In this document: in pieces, positions 5,891 to 14,030 of the stretch
Position numbering within the stretch: the first letter of the stretch is position 1
Layout: every line of letters begins with the position of its first letter
Position numbers and translations under genes: made by a program
Assembly (NCBI GenBank): GCA_024642025.1
Contig: JAHEBY010000016.1
Location: 1-15,716 of the forward strand
From: Comamonadaceae bacterium
Lineage (GTDB): Bacteria > Pseudomonadota > Gammaproteobacteria > Burkholderiales > Burkholderiaceae_C
Length of the DNA: 15,716 bases
Direction: 5' to 3'
The notes under the pieces: model-generated
Database searches by the model: none
What the model saw: only the letters and a program-made list of their open reading frames with translations
Told to the model about the DNA's origin: nothing

Positions 5891-7087
5891 TTAATGCCCG
5901 GAAGCTTTTCCGTGCGGCGCCGCCTGCGGGCGTAACAGCCACGCGGGACGGGCACCAGCCCCTACGACTGCCCCAACAGTCCAGAACACCACCGAAACCC
6001 CTACCACCGCACCCACGGTGCCAAACAGCATAGGCATCAGCACGCTGGATGCGTTGATGGCCATCAGCCGCAGGCCCAGCGCCTCACCATGCCGCGCCGC
6101 TGGTGTGATCTGGTGCAAGGTGCTCATGATCATGGGTTGTACCGAACCCAGAGCCAACCCAAGGATCACCGAACACGCGCCCATGGCCAGTGGCGACTCC
6201 ATGAACGGGTACACGGCAAACATGATGGCTGTCAGAACCATGGCGGCAGTCACCACCACATATTCGTGCAACTTTGCCGCAAACAGGGGCATCGCCACCC
6301 GCACCACCGCAGCGGCAATGGCAAAGGCACCCAGAATGGAACCAATAACCGAGGCACTCAAGCCACGTTCGTGCCCGATCACCGGCACCACAAAGGTATG
6401 CACGTCCCAGCAGGAGGACAGGCACCAGTTGACCAGCATCAGGCGGCGCATCAGTGGTTCATGCAACAGGTCCCACACCCGGGTCGGTTGGGTCTTCAGT
6501 GGCACAGCCACCTGCGCCAACTCACTAACCGAGCGCACCGCAAACCACGCACCCAGCGGCAGCAACGCCATCAGAAAAAAGGCGACCCGGTAGCCCGTCA
6601 CATCGCCAGCCACCGTGCCGGCATGGTCGATTAACAGACCTGCCGTAAACGGTCCAAGGAAATTGGAGATGGCCGGGCCGATCGCCAGCCAACTGAAGAC
6701 GCGCTTGAGCTCGGTGGCCCCCTCTGCCGCGCGCCCCACGTGGCGCTGCAACGCAATCGAAGCCGCACCCGTCGCGCCACCCGAGCACAGCGCCGTCACG
6801 CACAAAACCGGAAAAACCGGAAACGCAACCGACAAGCCCACACCAACGATGGCGGCCAGCACCGCCAGCCGCACCGGCAATTTGAGCCCGTGCCGATCTA
6901 CAAAGCGCCCGGCAGGCAACGCCAGAAAAACCTGAGTGAGCGAGAACAACGCCAGCAACACGCCAACCGCCAGCGCGCTGTAACCAAGATGCAGCGCCAG
7001 CAGCGGCGCGGCCATTCGCGAGCCCGCCATGGTTGCATGCAGGCATACCTGCCCGGCAACCAGACGGGTGAGCTCTTTACCCTTCAT
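5891..7087 (-). CDS. MFS transporter, substrate unknown
   Basis: The protein has 398 residues from ATG 7087, with about 12 hydrophobic segments in two halves. The loop between helices 2 and 3 reads AGRFVDRHGLK, a form of the MFS GxxxDRxGRR motif. A polar linker with Pro/Thr/Arg separates the halves near residues 190-210. Drug-efflux and metabolite-export members look alike at this level, so no substrate is claimed. The ATG overlaps the end of rmuC by 11 bp, with AGGCGG just upstream; a TTG at 7102 is an alternative. It is convergent with the LOG gene, 11 bp away, and no good terminator lies between. Confidence 0.85.
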   Translation of the reverse strand: MKGKELTRLVAGQVCLHATMAGSRMAAPLLALHLGYSALAVGVLLALFSLTQVFLALPAGRFVDRHGLKLPVRLAVLAAIVGVGLSVAFPVFPVLCVTALCSGGATGAASIALQRHVGRAAEGATELKRVFSWLAIGPAISNFLGPFTAGLLIDHAGTVAGDVTGYRVAFFLMALLPLGAWFAVRSVSELAQVAVPLKTQPTRVWDLLHEPLMRRLMLVNWCLSSCWDVHTFVVPVIGHERGLSASVIGSILGAFAIAAAVVRVAMPLFAAKLHEYVVVTAAMVLTAIMFAVYPFMESPLAMGACSVILGLALGSVQPMIMSTLHQITPAARHGEALGLRLMAINASSVLMPMLFGTVGAVVGVSVVFWTVGAVVGAGARPAWLLRPQAAPHGKASGH

Positions 7088-8471
7088 CGGCCGCCTGGTC
7101 AAAATCCCGCTGCACGGGGATGAGCGCCTGCGCCTGCCCGTCGGGCAGTGCCTCGACTTTTTTCAGCGCGCGGCCCATCGCACGGGTTCGCACGTCGGCA
7201 TCGCCCAGGGTTTTGAGCACGCCTTCGGTCTGCGTACGTGCCTTGTCCAGCATGCCGCCAAACTTGCCAAACTCGGTTTTGATGGCGCCCAACACCTGCC
7301 AGACTTCGCTGGACCGCTTTTCGAGTGCAAGCGTCCGGAACCCCATTTGCAATGAACTCAACATGGCCAACAGCGTGGTGGGCCCGGCCAGCGTAATACG
7401 GTGGTCGCGCTGCAGTGCTTCCATCAGGCCCGGGCGCCGCAGAACCTCGGCATACAGGCCTTCGGTTGGCAAAAACAGAATGGCGAAATCTGTGGTGTGC
7501 GGCGGCTCCACGTATTTTTCGGCAATGGACCTCGCCTCTAGCCGAATGCGCGCCTCCAGCGCCTTGCCCGCGATCTCAGCGCCCGCCACGTCGGCCCGGC
7601 CCTGCGCATCGAGCAGTCGCTCGTAATCTTCATTGGGGAACTTGGCGTCAATCGGCAACCACAAAGGCGCGCCGCTGTCGGAGCGGCCGGGCAGCTTCAC
7701 GGCAAAGTCCACCATGTTTTTGTTGCCCGGGCGGGTCGCCACCTGGGCGGCGTACTGGTCGGGAACAAAAACCTGTTCCAGCAAAGCGGCCAATTGCGCT
7801 TCACCAAAAATGCCACGGGTCTTGACGTTGGTCAGCAGGTGTTTGAGGTCTCCAACACCCGTAGCCAGCGTCTGCATTTCACCCAGCCCCTTGTGCACTT
7901 GCTCCAACCGGTCAGCCACCTGCTTGAAGCTTTCGCCCAGGCGCGCTTGCAGTGTGGCCTGCAGCTTCTCGTCCACGGTGGCGCGCATTTCATCAAGCTT
8001 GGCAGTATTGGAGGTTTGCAACTGGGCAAGCTGCTTTTCCAGCGTTTCGCGGACTTCGCTCAGACGACGTGCGTTGGACTCGCTCAAGCCCGAAAGCTGC
8101 AGGGTCAAGGTGTCGGACAAGGTCTTTTGCAGCAGCGCCAGTTGCTGCCCAAACGCGTCGATCTGGGTGTTCTGGGTGCGCGTGGCCTCTGCGGCCTGCT
8201 GCACCAGCGATTGCTGAAACGTCGCCAGATTTTGCGCGGACTCCTGCCGCGCCCCACGGGAAGATTCGGTGATTTCCCGGCGCAGCTCCCGTTCGATGCG
8301 CTCGTTGCCGGATTGCAGGGTGGTCAGAACCGCCACCCTGGCGCGCTCTGCCGCTTCGGCCTGACTGGCATCAGGCTTTCGCAGCAACAGCCAGATGAGC
8401 AGCAAGAAGTTAACGACCACCAGCCCCAGCACCCACCATTGCCACGTGGTTCTCAGATCAAATGCTTCCAT
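7077..8471 (-). CDS. rmuC: DNA recombination protein RmuC
   Basis: The protein has 464 residues. A membrane helix at about 11-30 (WQWWVLGLVVVNFLLLIWLL) is followed by a long Ala/Gln/Glu/Arg-rich coiled coil to about residue 210. The conserved RmuC domain comes next: a GNKNMVDFAVKLPG stretch, then LPIDAKFPNEDYERLL, then ILFLPTEGLYAEVLRRPGL, and TLLAMLSSLQMGFRTLALEKRS nearer the end. The Asp-Lys of DAKFP belongs to a nuclease-like fold. RmuC proteins affect recombination across inverted repeats; the precise biochemical activity is not settled. The upstream spacer carries copy A of the 59-bp repeat, with TATACT on this strand (8512-8517) as a possible -10 box. Confidence 0.92.
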   Translation of the reverse strand: MEAFDLRTTWQWWVLGLVVVNFLLLIWLLLRKPDASQAEAAERARVAVLTTLQSGNERIERELRREITESSRGARQESAQNLATFQQSLVQQAAEATRTQNTQIDAFGQQLALLQKTLSDTLTLQLSGLSESNARRLSEVRETLEKQLAQLQTSNTAKLDEMRATVDEKLQATLQARLGESFKQVADRLEQVHKGLGEMQTLATGVGDLKHLLTNVKTRGIFGEAQLAALLEQVFVPDQYAAQVATRPGNKNMVDFAVKLPGRSDSGAPLWLPIDAKFPNEDYERLLDAQGRADVAGAEIAGKALEARIRLEARSIAEKYVEPPHTTDFAILFLPTEGLYAEVLRRPGLMEALQRDHRITLAGPTTLLAMLSSLQMGFRTLALEKRSSEVWQVLGAIKTEFGKFGGMLDKARTQTEGVLKTLGDADVRTRAMGRALKKVEALPDGQAQALIPVQRDFDQAADEG

Positions 8472-8513
8472 GCCGCTATTGTTGTGTAAAACGCTTCATA
8501 AGCCGAAATCAAG

Positions 8514-8572
8514 TATAAAACACGCCATTAGCCCCCGTGAAATATGAGCCAGAAGCTATTACTAATGTAGCA
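8514..8572. repeat. 59-bp interspersed repeat, copy A
   Basis: Aligns without gaps to 10072-10130 at 46 of 59 positions. The best kept core is TTAGCCCCCGT, then AATATG, then GCTATTA-TAATG-AGCA. The right part is an imperfect inverted repeat (GCTATTA / TAATGTAGC). It lies between divergent rmuC and the DUF1304 gene and ends at a TATACT box pointing to rmuC. Confidence 0.75.
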
Positions 8573-8586
8573 AATGGTGAATAAAC

Positions 8587-8615
8587 TTCAATTGAGCGGC
8601 AATCTCGAATATAGT
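8587..8615 (+). promoter_or_regulatory. Possible promoter of the DUF1304 gene
   Basis: TTCAAT (8587-8592) and TATAGT (8610-8615, 5 of 6 to the -10 consensus) are 17 bp apart, giving a leader of about 50 bases to the ATG at 8674. The -35 is poor (3 of 6). Confidence 0.3.
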
Positions 8616-8673
8616 GCGACGGCAGTGCATTCGCCTTCATAACGCATTGCATTCATCCACTCCGGGAGAGCCC

Positions 8674-9030
8674 ATGTCCATCGCTGCCAATGTCATTGTT
8701 GCGCTCGTCGCCTTGTTGCATGTTTATTTTCTGGTGCTGGAAATGTTTCTGTGGGACAAGCCACAAGGCCTACGGGCATTTGGACAGACGCCCGAGCGCG
8801 CAGCAGCTACCAAGGTGTTGGCGGCGAATCAGGGTCTTTACAACGGCTTTCTGGCTGCCGGCCTGGTTTGGGGCCTGACGCTGGGCGACGCAGGCACCTC
8901 CATCAAAATATTCTTCCTGAGCTGCGTACTGGTTGCAGGTCTGTATGGTGCGGCCACGGCCTCCAGGAAAATTCTGTTCATTCAGGCCCTGCCCGCCGCC
9001 ATTGGCCTGGCGCTGCTCCTGCTGGCCTGA
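8674..9030 (+). CDS. DUF1304 family small membrane protein
   Basis: The protein has 118 residues and four likely membrane segments: about 3-25, 48-70, 73-90 and 98-117. Family features are the early HVYFLVLEMFLWDKP (residues 16-30), the FGQTPE motif at 36-41, and LAANQGLYNGFLAAGLVWG at 48-66. The function of DUF1304 proteins is unknown. GGGAGA six bases before ATG 8674 fixes the start; an in-frame ATG-like codon at 8614 would add 20 residues with no family resemblance. It stands alone and is convergent with the dehydrogenase at 9076. Confidence 0.88.
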   Translation: MSIAANVIVALVALLHVYFLVLEMFLWDKPQGLRAFGQTPERAAATKVLAANQGLYNGFLAAGLVWGLTLGDAGTSIKIFFLSCVLVAGLYGAATASRKILFIQALPAAIGLALLLLA

Positions 9031-9048
9031 ATTTCCCGCCCGAAAGAG

Positions 9049-9068
9049 GGCCCGTCGACTGGCGGGCC
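9049..9068. terminator. Weak stem-loop between convergent genes
   Basis: GGCCCG (9049-9054) pairs with CGGGCC (9063-9068) around an 8-base loop in the 45-bp gap between the DUF1304 and dehydrogenase stops. There is no T run on either side, so efficient intrinsic termination is uncertain. Confidence 0.35.
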
Positions 9069-9075
9069 ATCATGC

Positions 9076-10056
9076 TCAGGCCAAAACGGCCGGATTCAAC
9101 GGCGTCAGCGGTTTGCCGTTCACCAGGAATCCAATCAGGTTGTCCGCCGCAAGATTTGACATGGCCAGCCGCGTAGGACGGGTTGCGCTGCCAATATGCG
9201 GTGTCAGTACCACGTTGGGCACCGTCAGCAGGTCGGGATGCACCTTGGGCTCGCCCTCAAACACGTCCAGCCCGGCAGCGCCAATGCGCCCTTCCTTCAA
9301 GGCTTTGGCCAGCGCGGCATCGTCAACAATGCCCCCCCGCGCAATGTTGACCAGCGTGGCGGTCGGCTTCATCAGCGCCAGCTCAGCGGCACCGATGGTG
9401 TGATGGGATGCAGCAGAGTAAGGAACCACCAGCACCACGTGGTCGGCGGTTTGAAGCAACTCTTTTTTGCTGACAAGCCGGGCCTTGCATTGCGCTTCGG
9501 TGACTGCATCCAGCTGGCTGCGGTTGTGATAGATCACTTTCATGTCAAAGCCGAGAGCGCCCCGCCGGGCAATGCCTTGCCCGATGCGGCCCATGCCGAT
9601 GATGCCCAGCGTGCTGCCGTAAACGTCGGACCCGGCAAACATGTCGTAGCTCCAGCGCGTCCACTTGCCGGCACGCAAAAAGTGCTCGCTCTCGGCCACG
9701 CGGCGCGCGGCGGCCATCAGCAGCGCAAAGCCAAGATCAGCTGTGGTTTCGGTCAGCACATTGGGTGCATTGGTGGCCAGCACGCCCGCGGCAGTCATCG
9801 CGTCAAGATCAAAGTTGTTGTAGCCCACGGCCATGTTGGCGCAAATTTTCAGATCAGGGCAGGCGGCCAGAAGTTCGGCATCGATACGCTGGTCGCCCGT
9901 GGTGAAAACACCTTGCTTGCCCTGCAAATGGGCAAAGAACTCGGGCCGGCTCCACAGGTCGTCCGCCTGGTTGGACTCCACTTCAAAATGCACGGCGAGG
10001 CGGTCAATCACTTCGGGGAAGATGGCGCGGGCGACAAGGATTTTTGGTTTGTTCAT
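9076..10056 (-). CDS. D-2-hydroxyacid dehydrogenase (glyoxylate/hydroxypyruvate reductase type)
   Basis: The protein has 326 residues and the full D-isomer-specific dehydrogenase plan. The catalytic-domain halves flank an NAD(P) Rossmann domain with GIIGMGRIGQGIARRG at 151-166. The catalytic triad is complete: Arg240 in NIARGGIVDD, Glu269 in FEGEP, and His287 in TPHIGSAT. MAVGYNN at 75-81 is the substrate-loop form common in GhrB/2-ketoaldonate reductase-like enzymes. It would reduce glyoxylate or hydroxypyruvate, or 2-ketogluconate, using NAD(P)H. After GMGRIG the next strand ends in YHNRSQ rather than an Asp/Glu, which suggests NADPH preference (inferred). The ATG at 10056 has no recognisable Shine-Dalgarno, and repeat copy B lies just upstream. 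Confidence 0.92.
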   Translation of the reverse strand: MNKPKILVARAIFPEVIDRLAVHFEVESNQADDLWSRPEFFAHLQGKQGVFTTGDQRIDAELLAACPDLKICANMAVGYNNFDLDAMTAAGVLATNAPNVLTETTADLGFALLMAAARRVAESEHFLRAGKWTRWSYDMFAGSDVYGSTLGIIGMGRIGQGIARRGALGFDMKVIYHNRSQLDAVTEAQCKARLVSKKELLQTADHVVLVVPYSAASHHTIGAAELALMKPTATLVNIARGGIVDDAALAKALKEGRIGAAGLDVFEGEPKVHPDLLTVPNVVLTPHIGSATRPTRLAMSNLAADNLIGFLVNGKPLTPLNPAVLA

Positions 10057-10071
10057 GTGTGTCGAAATTTA

Positions 10072-10130
10072 TATAAAAAGAGACCTTAGCCCCCGTAGAA
10101 TATGTGCAATATGCTATTAATAATGAAGCA
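10072..10130. repeat. 59-bp interspersed repeat, copy B
   Basis: Gap-free partner of 8514-8572 (46 of 59 identical), in the 100-bp spacer between the NhaD-like gene and the dehydrogenase gene. As in copy A, its left end is TATA-rich (10070-10078) on the side of the downstream minus-strand gene. It runs into a perfect 10-bp palindrome AAGCATGCTT at 10126-10135. Confidence 0.75.
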
Positions 10131-10156
10131 TGCTTGATGGCAATACCTGCAAAGCA

Positions 10157-11590
10157 TTACCGAAACCAGATGAATGTCATCAACACAAACAGCGGCACCA
10201 GTATGCCAACCGACCATAGCATGTAGCCAAAAAAGCTCGGCATCCTGACGCCACGATCTTCGGCAATGGCCTTGACCATCATGTTGGGCGCATTGCCAAT
10301 ATAACTGTTGGCGCCCATGAAGACCGATCCGGCCGAGATGGCAGCAAGCGTTGTCGCCATGCTGGTCATCAGAACTTGCGGATTGCCACCAGCGGTGTTG
10401 AAAAAAACCAGATAGGTCGGCGCGTTGTCCAGAAACGAGCTGAGCACACCTGAAGCCCAGAAGTACATCGCCGGATAGGGCTGACCATCAGCGCGTGTTA
10501 CGGCGGCCACCACCGCACCAAAAGGCCCTTGCGTGCCGGCGCGCAACATGGCGATCACGGGAATGATGGTGATAAAAATGCCGGCAAACAGCTTTGCGAC
10601 CTCCAGCATCGGGCCCCACGAAAACTGGTTGTCGTCATGCACCTTGCGGGGCGTGATTTTCAGCGAGATTAACAGCACCACAATCAGGCCCACATCGCGC
10701 ACCAGACCCGGCAGGCTCACTTCGGCCCCGGCGATGTGAAAACCGACAGAACTCTTCCAGAAACCGCTGAGCAACACGAGCGCCACCACGGCGCCCAGTA
10801 ACCAGAAATTGACGGCACCATCAAAACCGGTCTTCGGCGTGTCTGGCGTCGGGTCGACGGGCAAAACACCTTCCCGCCGGTAGTACCACCTATCCAGCAG
10901 AAAAAACATCACCAATAGTGTTCCCACCAGAAAAAGCGCCTGGGCAAACAAATGCTGCATGGTCCAGAAAAAATCTACGCCCTTCAGGAAACCGAGAAAC
11001 AGTGGCGGATCGCCCAGCGGTGTCAGTGAGCCACCCGCATTGGAGACGATAAAAATGAAAAACACGACGATGTGCACAGCATGCTTGCGGTTGTCATTCG
11101 CGCGAATCAGCGGGCGAATCATCAGCATGGACGCGCCCGTGGTACCCATAAAGCTTGCCAGCACGGCGCCAATGGCGAGCAGCCCGGTGTTCATCGCAGG
11201 GCTGCCATGCAGGTTGCCCCTGATGAAAATGCCGCCAGCCACAGTGAATAGCGTTGTCAGCAAAATGATGAACGGAATGTACTCGGCCACCATTGCATGC
11301 ACCACGCCCGATGTGGCAGCGCCTGCACCATAGACAACGGCAAAGGGCAGCACGAACGCCAGCGACCATGCCGCCGCAATCTTGCCGAAATGGTGGTGCC
11401 AGAACCCGGGCATGAAGAGCGGACATAGGGCAATCGACAACAGGATGCCGGCAAACGGAATGGCCCACGCCACCGATAACTGGCTGCCGTCAAATTCTGT
11501 AGCGCCAGCGAGGCCGGGCCAAAAGAGCAAACAGAGGGCCGCACACAGCCAGCCTGAATTTTTTTTCAGATGTCTCATGATGGTTCTCAT
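10157..11590 (-). CDS. NhaD-like sodium:proton antiporter (ion transporter superfamily)
   Basis: The protein has 477 residues. A signal-peptide-like or first helix at 13-30 (ending GLAGA) is followed by about 12 further hydrophobic segments. Motifs of the ion-transporter/CitMHS_2 group are present: GTTGAS at 149-154, SNAGGSLTPLGDPPL at 183-197, and its second-half counterpart DNAPTYLVFFN at 388-398. These re-entrant-loop motifs are typical of NhaD-type Na+/H+ antiporters. Citrate or arsenite transport, found in sister families, is less likely but not excluded. The ATG follows the pncB stop directly (TAA then ATG), making it the last gene of the five-gene operon. A second ATG at 11578 is possible. 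Confidence 0.85.
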   Translation of the reverse strand: MRTIMRHLKKNSGWLCAALCLLFWPGLAGATEFDGSQLSVAWAIPFAGILLSIALCPLFMPGFWHHHFGKIAAAWSLAFVLPFAVVYGAGAATSGVVHAMVAEYIPFIILLTTLFTVAGGIFIRGNLHGSPAMNTGLLAIGAVLASFMGTTGASMLMIRPLIRANDNRKHAVHIVVFFIFIVSNAGGSLTPLGDPPLFLGFLKGVDFFWTMQHLFAQALFLVGTLLVMFFLLDRWYYRREGVLPVDPTPDTPKTGFDGAVNFWLLGAVVALVLLSGFWKSSVGFHIAGAEVSLPGLVRDVGLIVVLLISLKITPRKVHDDNQFSWGPMLEVAKLFAGIFITIIPVIAMLRAGTQGPFGAVVAAVTRADGQPYPAMYFWASGVLSSFLDNAPTYLVFFNTAGGNPQVLMTSMATTLAAISAGSVFMGANSYIGNAPNMMVKAIAEDRGVRMPSFFGYMLWSVGILVPLFVLMTFIWFR

Positions 11591-12826
11591 TTATTGTGAG
11601 CTCTCGATTTCAAAAACCTGCCGGAGGTAAGCCAGGTATTTTTCGTCGTCACACATGTTTTTTGAAGGCGTATCAGACACTTTGGCCACCGGTTGCCCAT
11701 TGCAACGCACCATCTTGATGACAATCTGCAACGGCTCGCAGCCCAAATCGTTGGTCAGGTTGGTGCCAATGCCGAAGGCCAGCTGGCAACGACCGCGGAA
11801 TTGCCGATAGAGCTCGATGGTTCGCGGCACTGTCAGACCGTCGCTGAAGATCAGGGTTTTGGTTTGCGGGTCGACGCGGTTTTTGATGTATTGCTCAATC
11901 ATGCGTTCACCCCACGTGAACGGGTCCCCACTGTCATGACGCGCACCGTCAAAGAGCTTGCAGAAATACATGTCGAAGTCGCGCAGAAACGCGTCCATGC
12001 CATAGACATCGCTCAAGGCAATGCCCAGATCGCCGCGGTATTCCCTGGCCCAACATTCGAAGCCATAAATCTGGCTGTCGCGCAACCTCGGCCCCAGCGC
12101 CTGACAGGCCTGCAGATATTCATGTGCCATGGTGCCCAGAGGCGTCAGCCCGAGCCTCATCGCGAACAGCACGTTGCTGGTGCCCGCCAGTTGCCCGGCA
12201 GTGCCGGCAACATGCCCTGGGCTTTGCCGCGTGCCCAAGCCTTCTCGCAGCGCCAGCAGCACGTTTTCATGCCAGGCTTTACTGAAGCGCCGCCGCGTGC
12301 CGTAGTCCGCAATCTTCAAGTCACCCAGGCCGGCCTCCCGAAGCAGCGCAATTTTTGCGTCCAGCCGCTTGCGGCCCGCAACCAGATCGGGCTGCGGGCA
12401 CACATTGCGAAAGTACACCTCGTTCACGATCGCCAGCACCGGAATCTCAAACAGGATGGTGTGCAGCCACGGGCCTCGAATCGTGATGTCGATTTCGCCA
12501 GAAGGCAATGCCGTCACGTCAATGTATTTTTCGTTCAGACGGAACAACCCCAGAAAGTCCACAAAATCGCTCTTGATGAACCGCATGGAGCGCAAATAGT
12601 CCAGCTCTGCCTCGTGAAAATGCAGTCCGCACAGCGAGCGAATCTCATCCCTGATCTCGTCGGCAAACGGGGCCAGATCAAAAGACGGCTGGTTGCCCGA
12701 AGGCTTTGCATGGGCGTTGCGACACTTGAACCGGTATTCCACTTGCGCACCGGGAAACTGGTGCAGCACCACCTGCATCATGGTGAACTTGTACAGGTCG
12801 GTATCCAGAAGACTGGTAATGATCAT
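11591..12826 (-). CDS. pncB: Nicotinate phosphoribosyltransferase
   Basis: The protein has 411 residues from ATG 12826. It begins SLLDTDLYKFTMMQVVLHQF, the usual PncB opening. GTRRRFS is at 176-182. GTSNVLFAMRLGLTPLGTMAHE at 215-236 contains His235, the residue phosphorylated during the ATP-coupled cycle in the family. DSGDPFTWGERMI and FSDGL complete the PRPP/phosphate site. It makes nicotinate mononucleotide from nicotinate, PRPP and ATP in the Preiss-Handler NAD salvage route. It starts 5 bp after the nitroreductase stop; a TTG at 12835 overlapping that stop is an alternative. Its PRPP demand links it loosely to the prs gene in this window. Confidence 0.95.
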   Translation of the reverse strand: MIITSLLDTDLYKFTMMQVVLHQFPGAQVEYRFKCRNAHAKPSGNQPSFDLAPFADEIRDEIRSLCGLHFHEAELDYLRSMRFIKSDFVDFLGLFRLNEKYIDVTALPSGEIDITIRGPWLHTILFEIPVLAIVNEVYFRNVCPQPDLVAGRKRLDAKIALLREAGLGDLKIADYGTRRRFSKAWHENVLLALREGLGTRQSPGHVAGTAGQLAGTSNVLFAMRLGLTPLGTMAHEYLQACQALGPRLRDSQIYGFECWAREYRGDLGIALSDVYGMDAFLRDFDMYFCKLFDGARHDSGDPFTWGERMIEQYIKNRVDPQTKTLIFSDGLTVPRTIELYRQFRGRCQLAFGIGTNLTNDLGCEPLQIVIKMVRCNGQPVAKVSDTPSKNMCDDEKYLAYLRQVFEIESSQ

Positions 12827-12831
12827 GCCGG

Positions 12832-13575
12832 TCAATCCAGCCAGCGGGTAAATTCTGCCGCGTCAACCCGCGGCGTATGAAAAGTATTGACGATGTCTTC
12901 TGCATCTGCATAGCCCAGCGACATGCCACAAACCAGCATTTCGTCAGGCCCCGCGCCAATGTGCGGCAGGATGACGGATGAAAAGCCGTTCCACGCGGCC
13001 TGAGGGCAGGTGTGAAGCCCGTGACCGCGCGCGGCCACCATGATGTTTTGCATGAACATGCCATAGTCCACCAACGAGCCCCGTCCCATAACCCGGTCAA
13101 GGGTGAACATGAGCCCGACCGGCGCATCAAAAAAGCGGTAGTTGCGCTGGTGCTGAGCGTGCATGCGGTCTTTGTCACCTTTGACGATGCCCAGCAAGCC
13201 ATACAGGCTCCAGCCGTTCTCGCGCCGTCGGTCAATATACGGACTCACCCACTTCTCGGGGTAATAGTCATAGGGCTCGGGGTATTGGCTCGCCAGTTGT
13301 GGATTAGCCCGAAGCTCATCATGCGCGGCGCAAACCTTGTCGCACAGCGCGTCACGGCTGTTTCCCTGCAAAACATAAACCTTCCAGGGCTGCGTATTGG
13401 TGCCACTGGGCGCACGGCTGGCAACTCTCAATAAATGTTCAATCGTTTCACGGGCAACGGGCTGGCTGGTAAAGGCCCGCGTCGACATGCGGGAGGTAAT
13501 AGCGGCGTCCACCGCGTCGGCGTTTTGAGCTGCAATGTTTTGAGCTGCATTGGGCAGTTCACGCTTGACATTCAT
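12832..13575 (-). CDS. Nitroreductase family flavoprotein
   Basis: The protein has 247 residues. SRMSTRAF at 28-35 and RAPSGTNTQPWKVYVL at 54-69 are the FMN phosphate and isoalloxazine contacts of the nitroreductase fold. A GLHTCPQAAW stretch about residue 190 is a second FMN-binding region. These homodimeric enzymes use NAD(P)H to reduce nitroaromatics, quinones or enones; the natural substrate is unknown. Before GRGSLVDYGMFMQNI the region around residues 100-130 is longer and Tyr/Pro-rich, which may shape substrate choice. It overlaps the thioesterase gene by 4 bp (ATGA). Confidence 0.9.
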   Translation of the reverse strand: MNVKRELPNAAQNIAAQNADAVDAAITSRMSTRAFTSQPVARETIEHLLRVASRAPSGTNTQPWKVYVLQGNSRDALCDKVCAAHDELRANPQLASQYPEPYDYYPEKWVSPYIDRRRENGWSLYGLLGIVKGDKDRMHAQHQRNYRFFDAPVGLMFTLDRVMGRGSLVDYGMFMQNIMVAARGHGLHTCPQAAWNGFSSVILPHIGAGPDEMLVCGMSLGYADAEDIVNTFHTPRVDAAEFTRWLD

Positions 13576-14030
13576 GCAATGGTCTCCAGTATGGTTTTAA
13601 GTTGTTGGGGAAGTGGTATGGGGCGCCGGCTCGCACGATCCACATAGGCGTGAACGAGGTGCCCTCTAGCAGCGGTGAGATCCTCGCCTTTTGCAAACAG
13701 GCCCACCTCGTAGCGCACGCTGGACTTGCCGATGTGGCCCACGCGCAGACCGGCCTCCACAACTTGCGGAAACGCCAGCGGCGCAAAGTAGTTGCAACGG
13801 GTTTCTACCACCAGTCCAACGAAGGCGCCCTGCTGAACATCCAGCACGCCCTGCTCGACCAGGAAGGCGTTGACAGTTGTATCAAACCAGCTGTAATAAA
13901 CAACATTGTTCACGTGGCCATACATGTCGTTGTCCATCCAGCGAGTGTCGATGGTGCGAAAACCGCGGTAGGCGCTGCGATTCGAAGGCTGTGGACGGTC
14001 CAGCGCGCCATGGTTGTTGCTTGCGGTCAT
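13572..14030 (-). CDS. Acyl-CoA thioesterase, 4HBT (YbgC/FadM-like) hot-dog family
   Basis: The protein has 152 residues. The active-site motif DMYGHVNNVVYYSWFDTTVN starts at Asp35 (D-x-x-G-H-V-N-N), the catalytic pattern of 4-hydroxybenzoyl-CoA-type thioesterases. ETRCNYFAPLAFPQ at 76-89 and the central strand VGHIGKSSVRYEVGLF continue the hot-dog fold. It should hydrolyse an acyl-CoA, of chain length unknown. It overlaps both neighbours by 4 bp, so its translation is coupled to the deacetylase upstream and the nitroreductase downstream. The first 20 residues are polar and likely disordered. Confidence 0.9.
   Translation of the reverse strand: MTASNNHGALDRPQPSNRSAYRGFRTIDTRWMDNDMYGHVNNVVYYSWFDTTVNAFLVEQGVLDVQQGAFVGLVVETRCNYFAPLAFPQVVEAGLRVGHIGKSSVRYEVGLFAKGEDLTAARGHLVHAYVDRASRRPIPLPQQLKTILETIA

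Noticed and set aside
5899..5912. CGGAA-GCTT-TTCCG hairpin as terminator between the LOG and MFS genes
   Set aside because: It lies inside the MFS coding end, has a 5-bp stem and no T run on either side.
10126..10135. AAGCATGCTT palindrome as a separate operator
   Set aside because: It partly overlaps the end of repeat copy B and has no counterpart in copy A; a 10-bp palindrome alone is weak evidence.
11693..12880. 395-codon + strand open frame antisense to pncB
   Set aside because: It lies opposite a gene with clear PncB motifs, has no recognisable domain and has composition typical of a reverse-strand shadow in GC-rich DNA.
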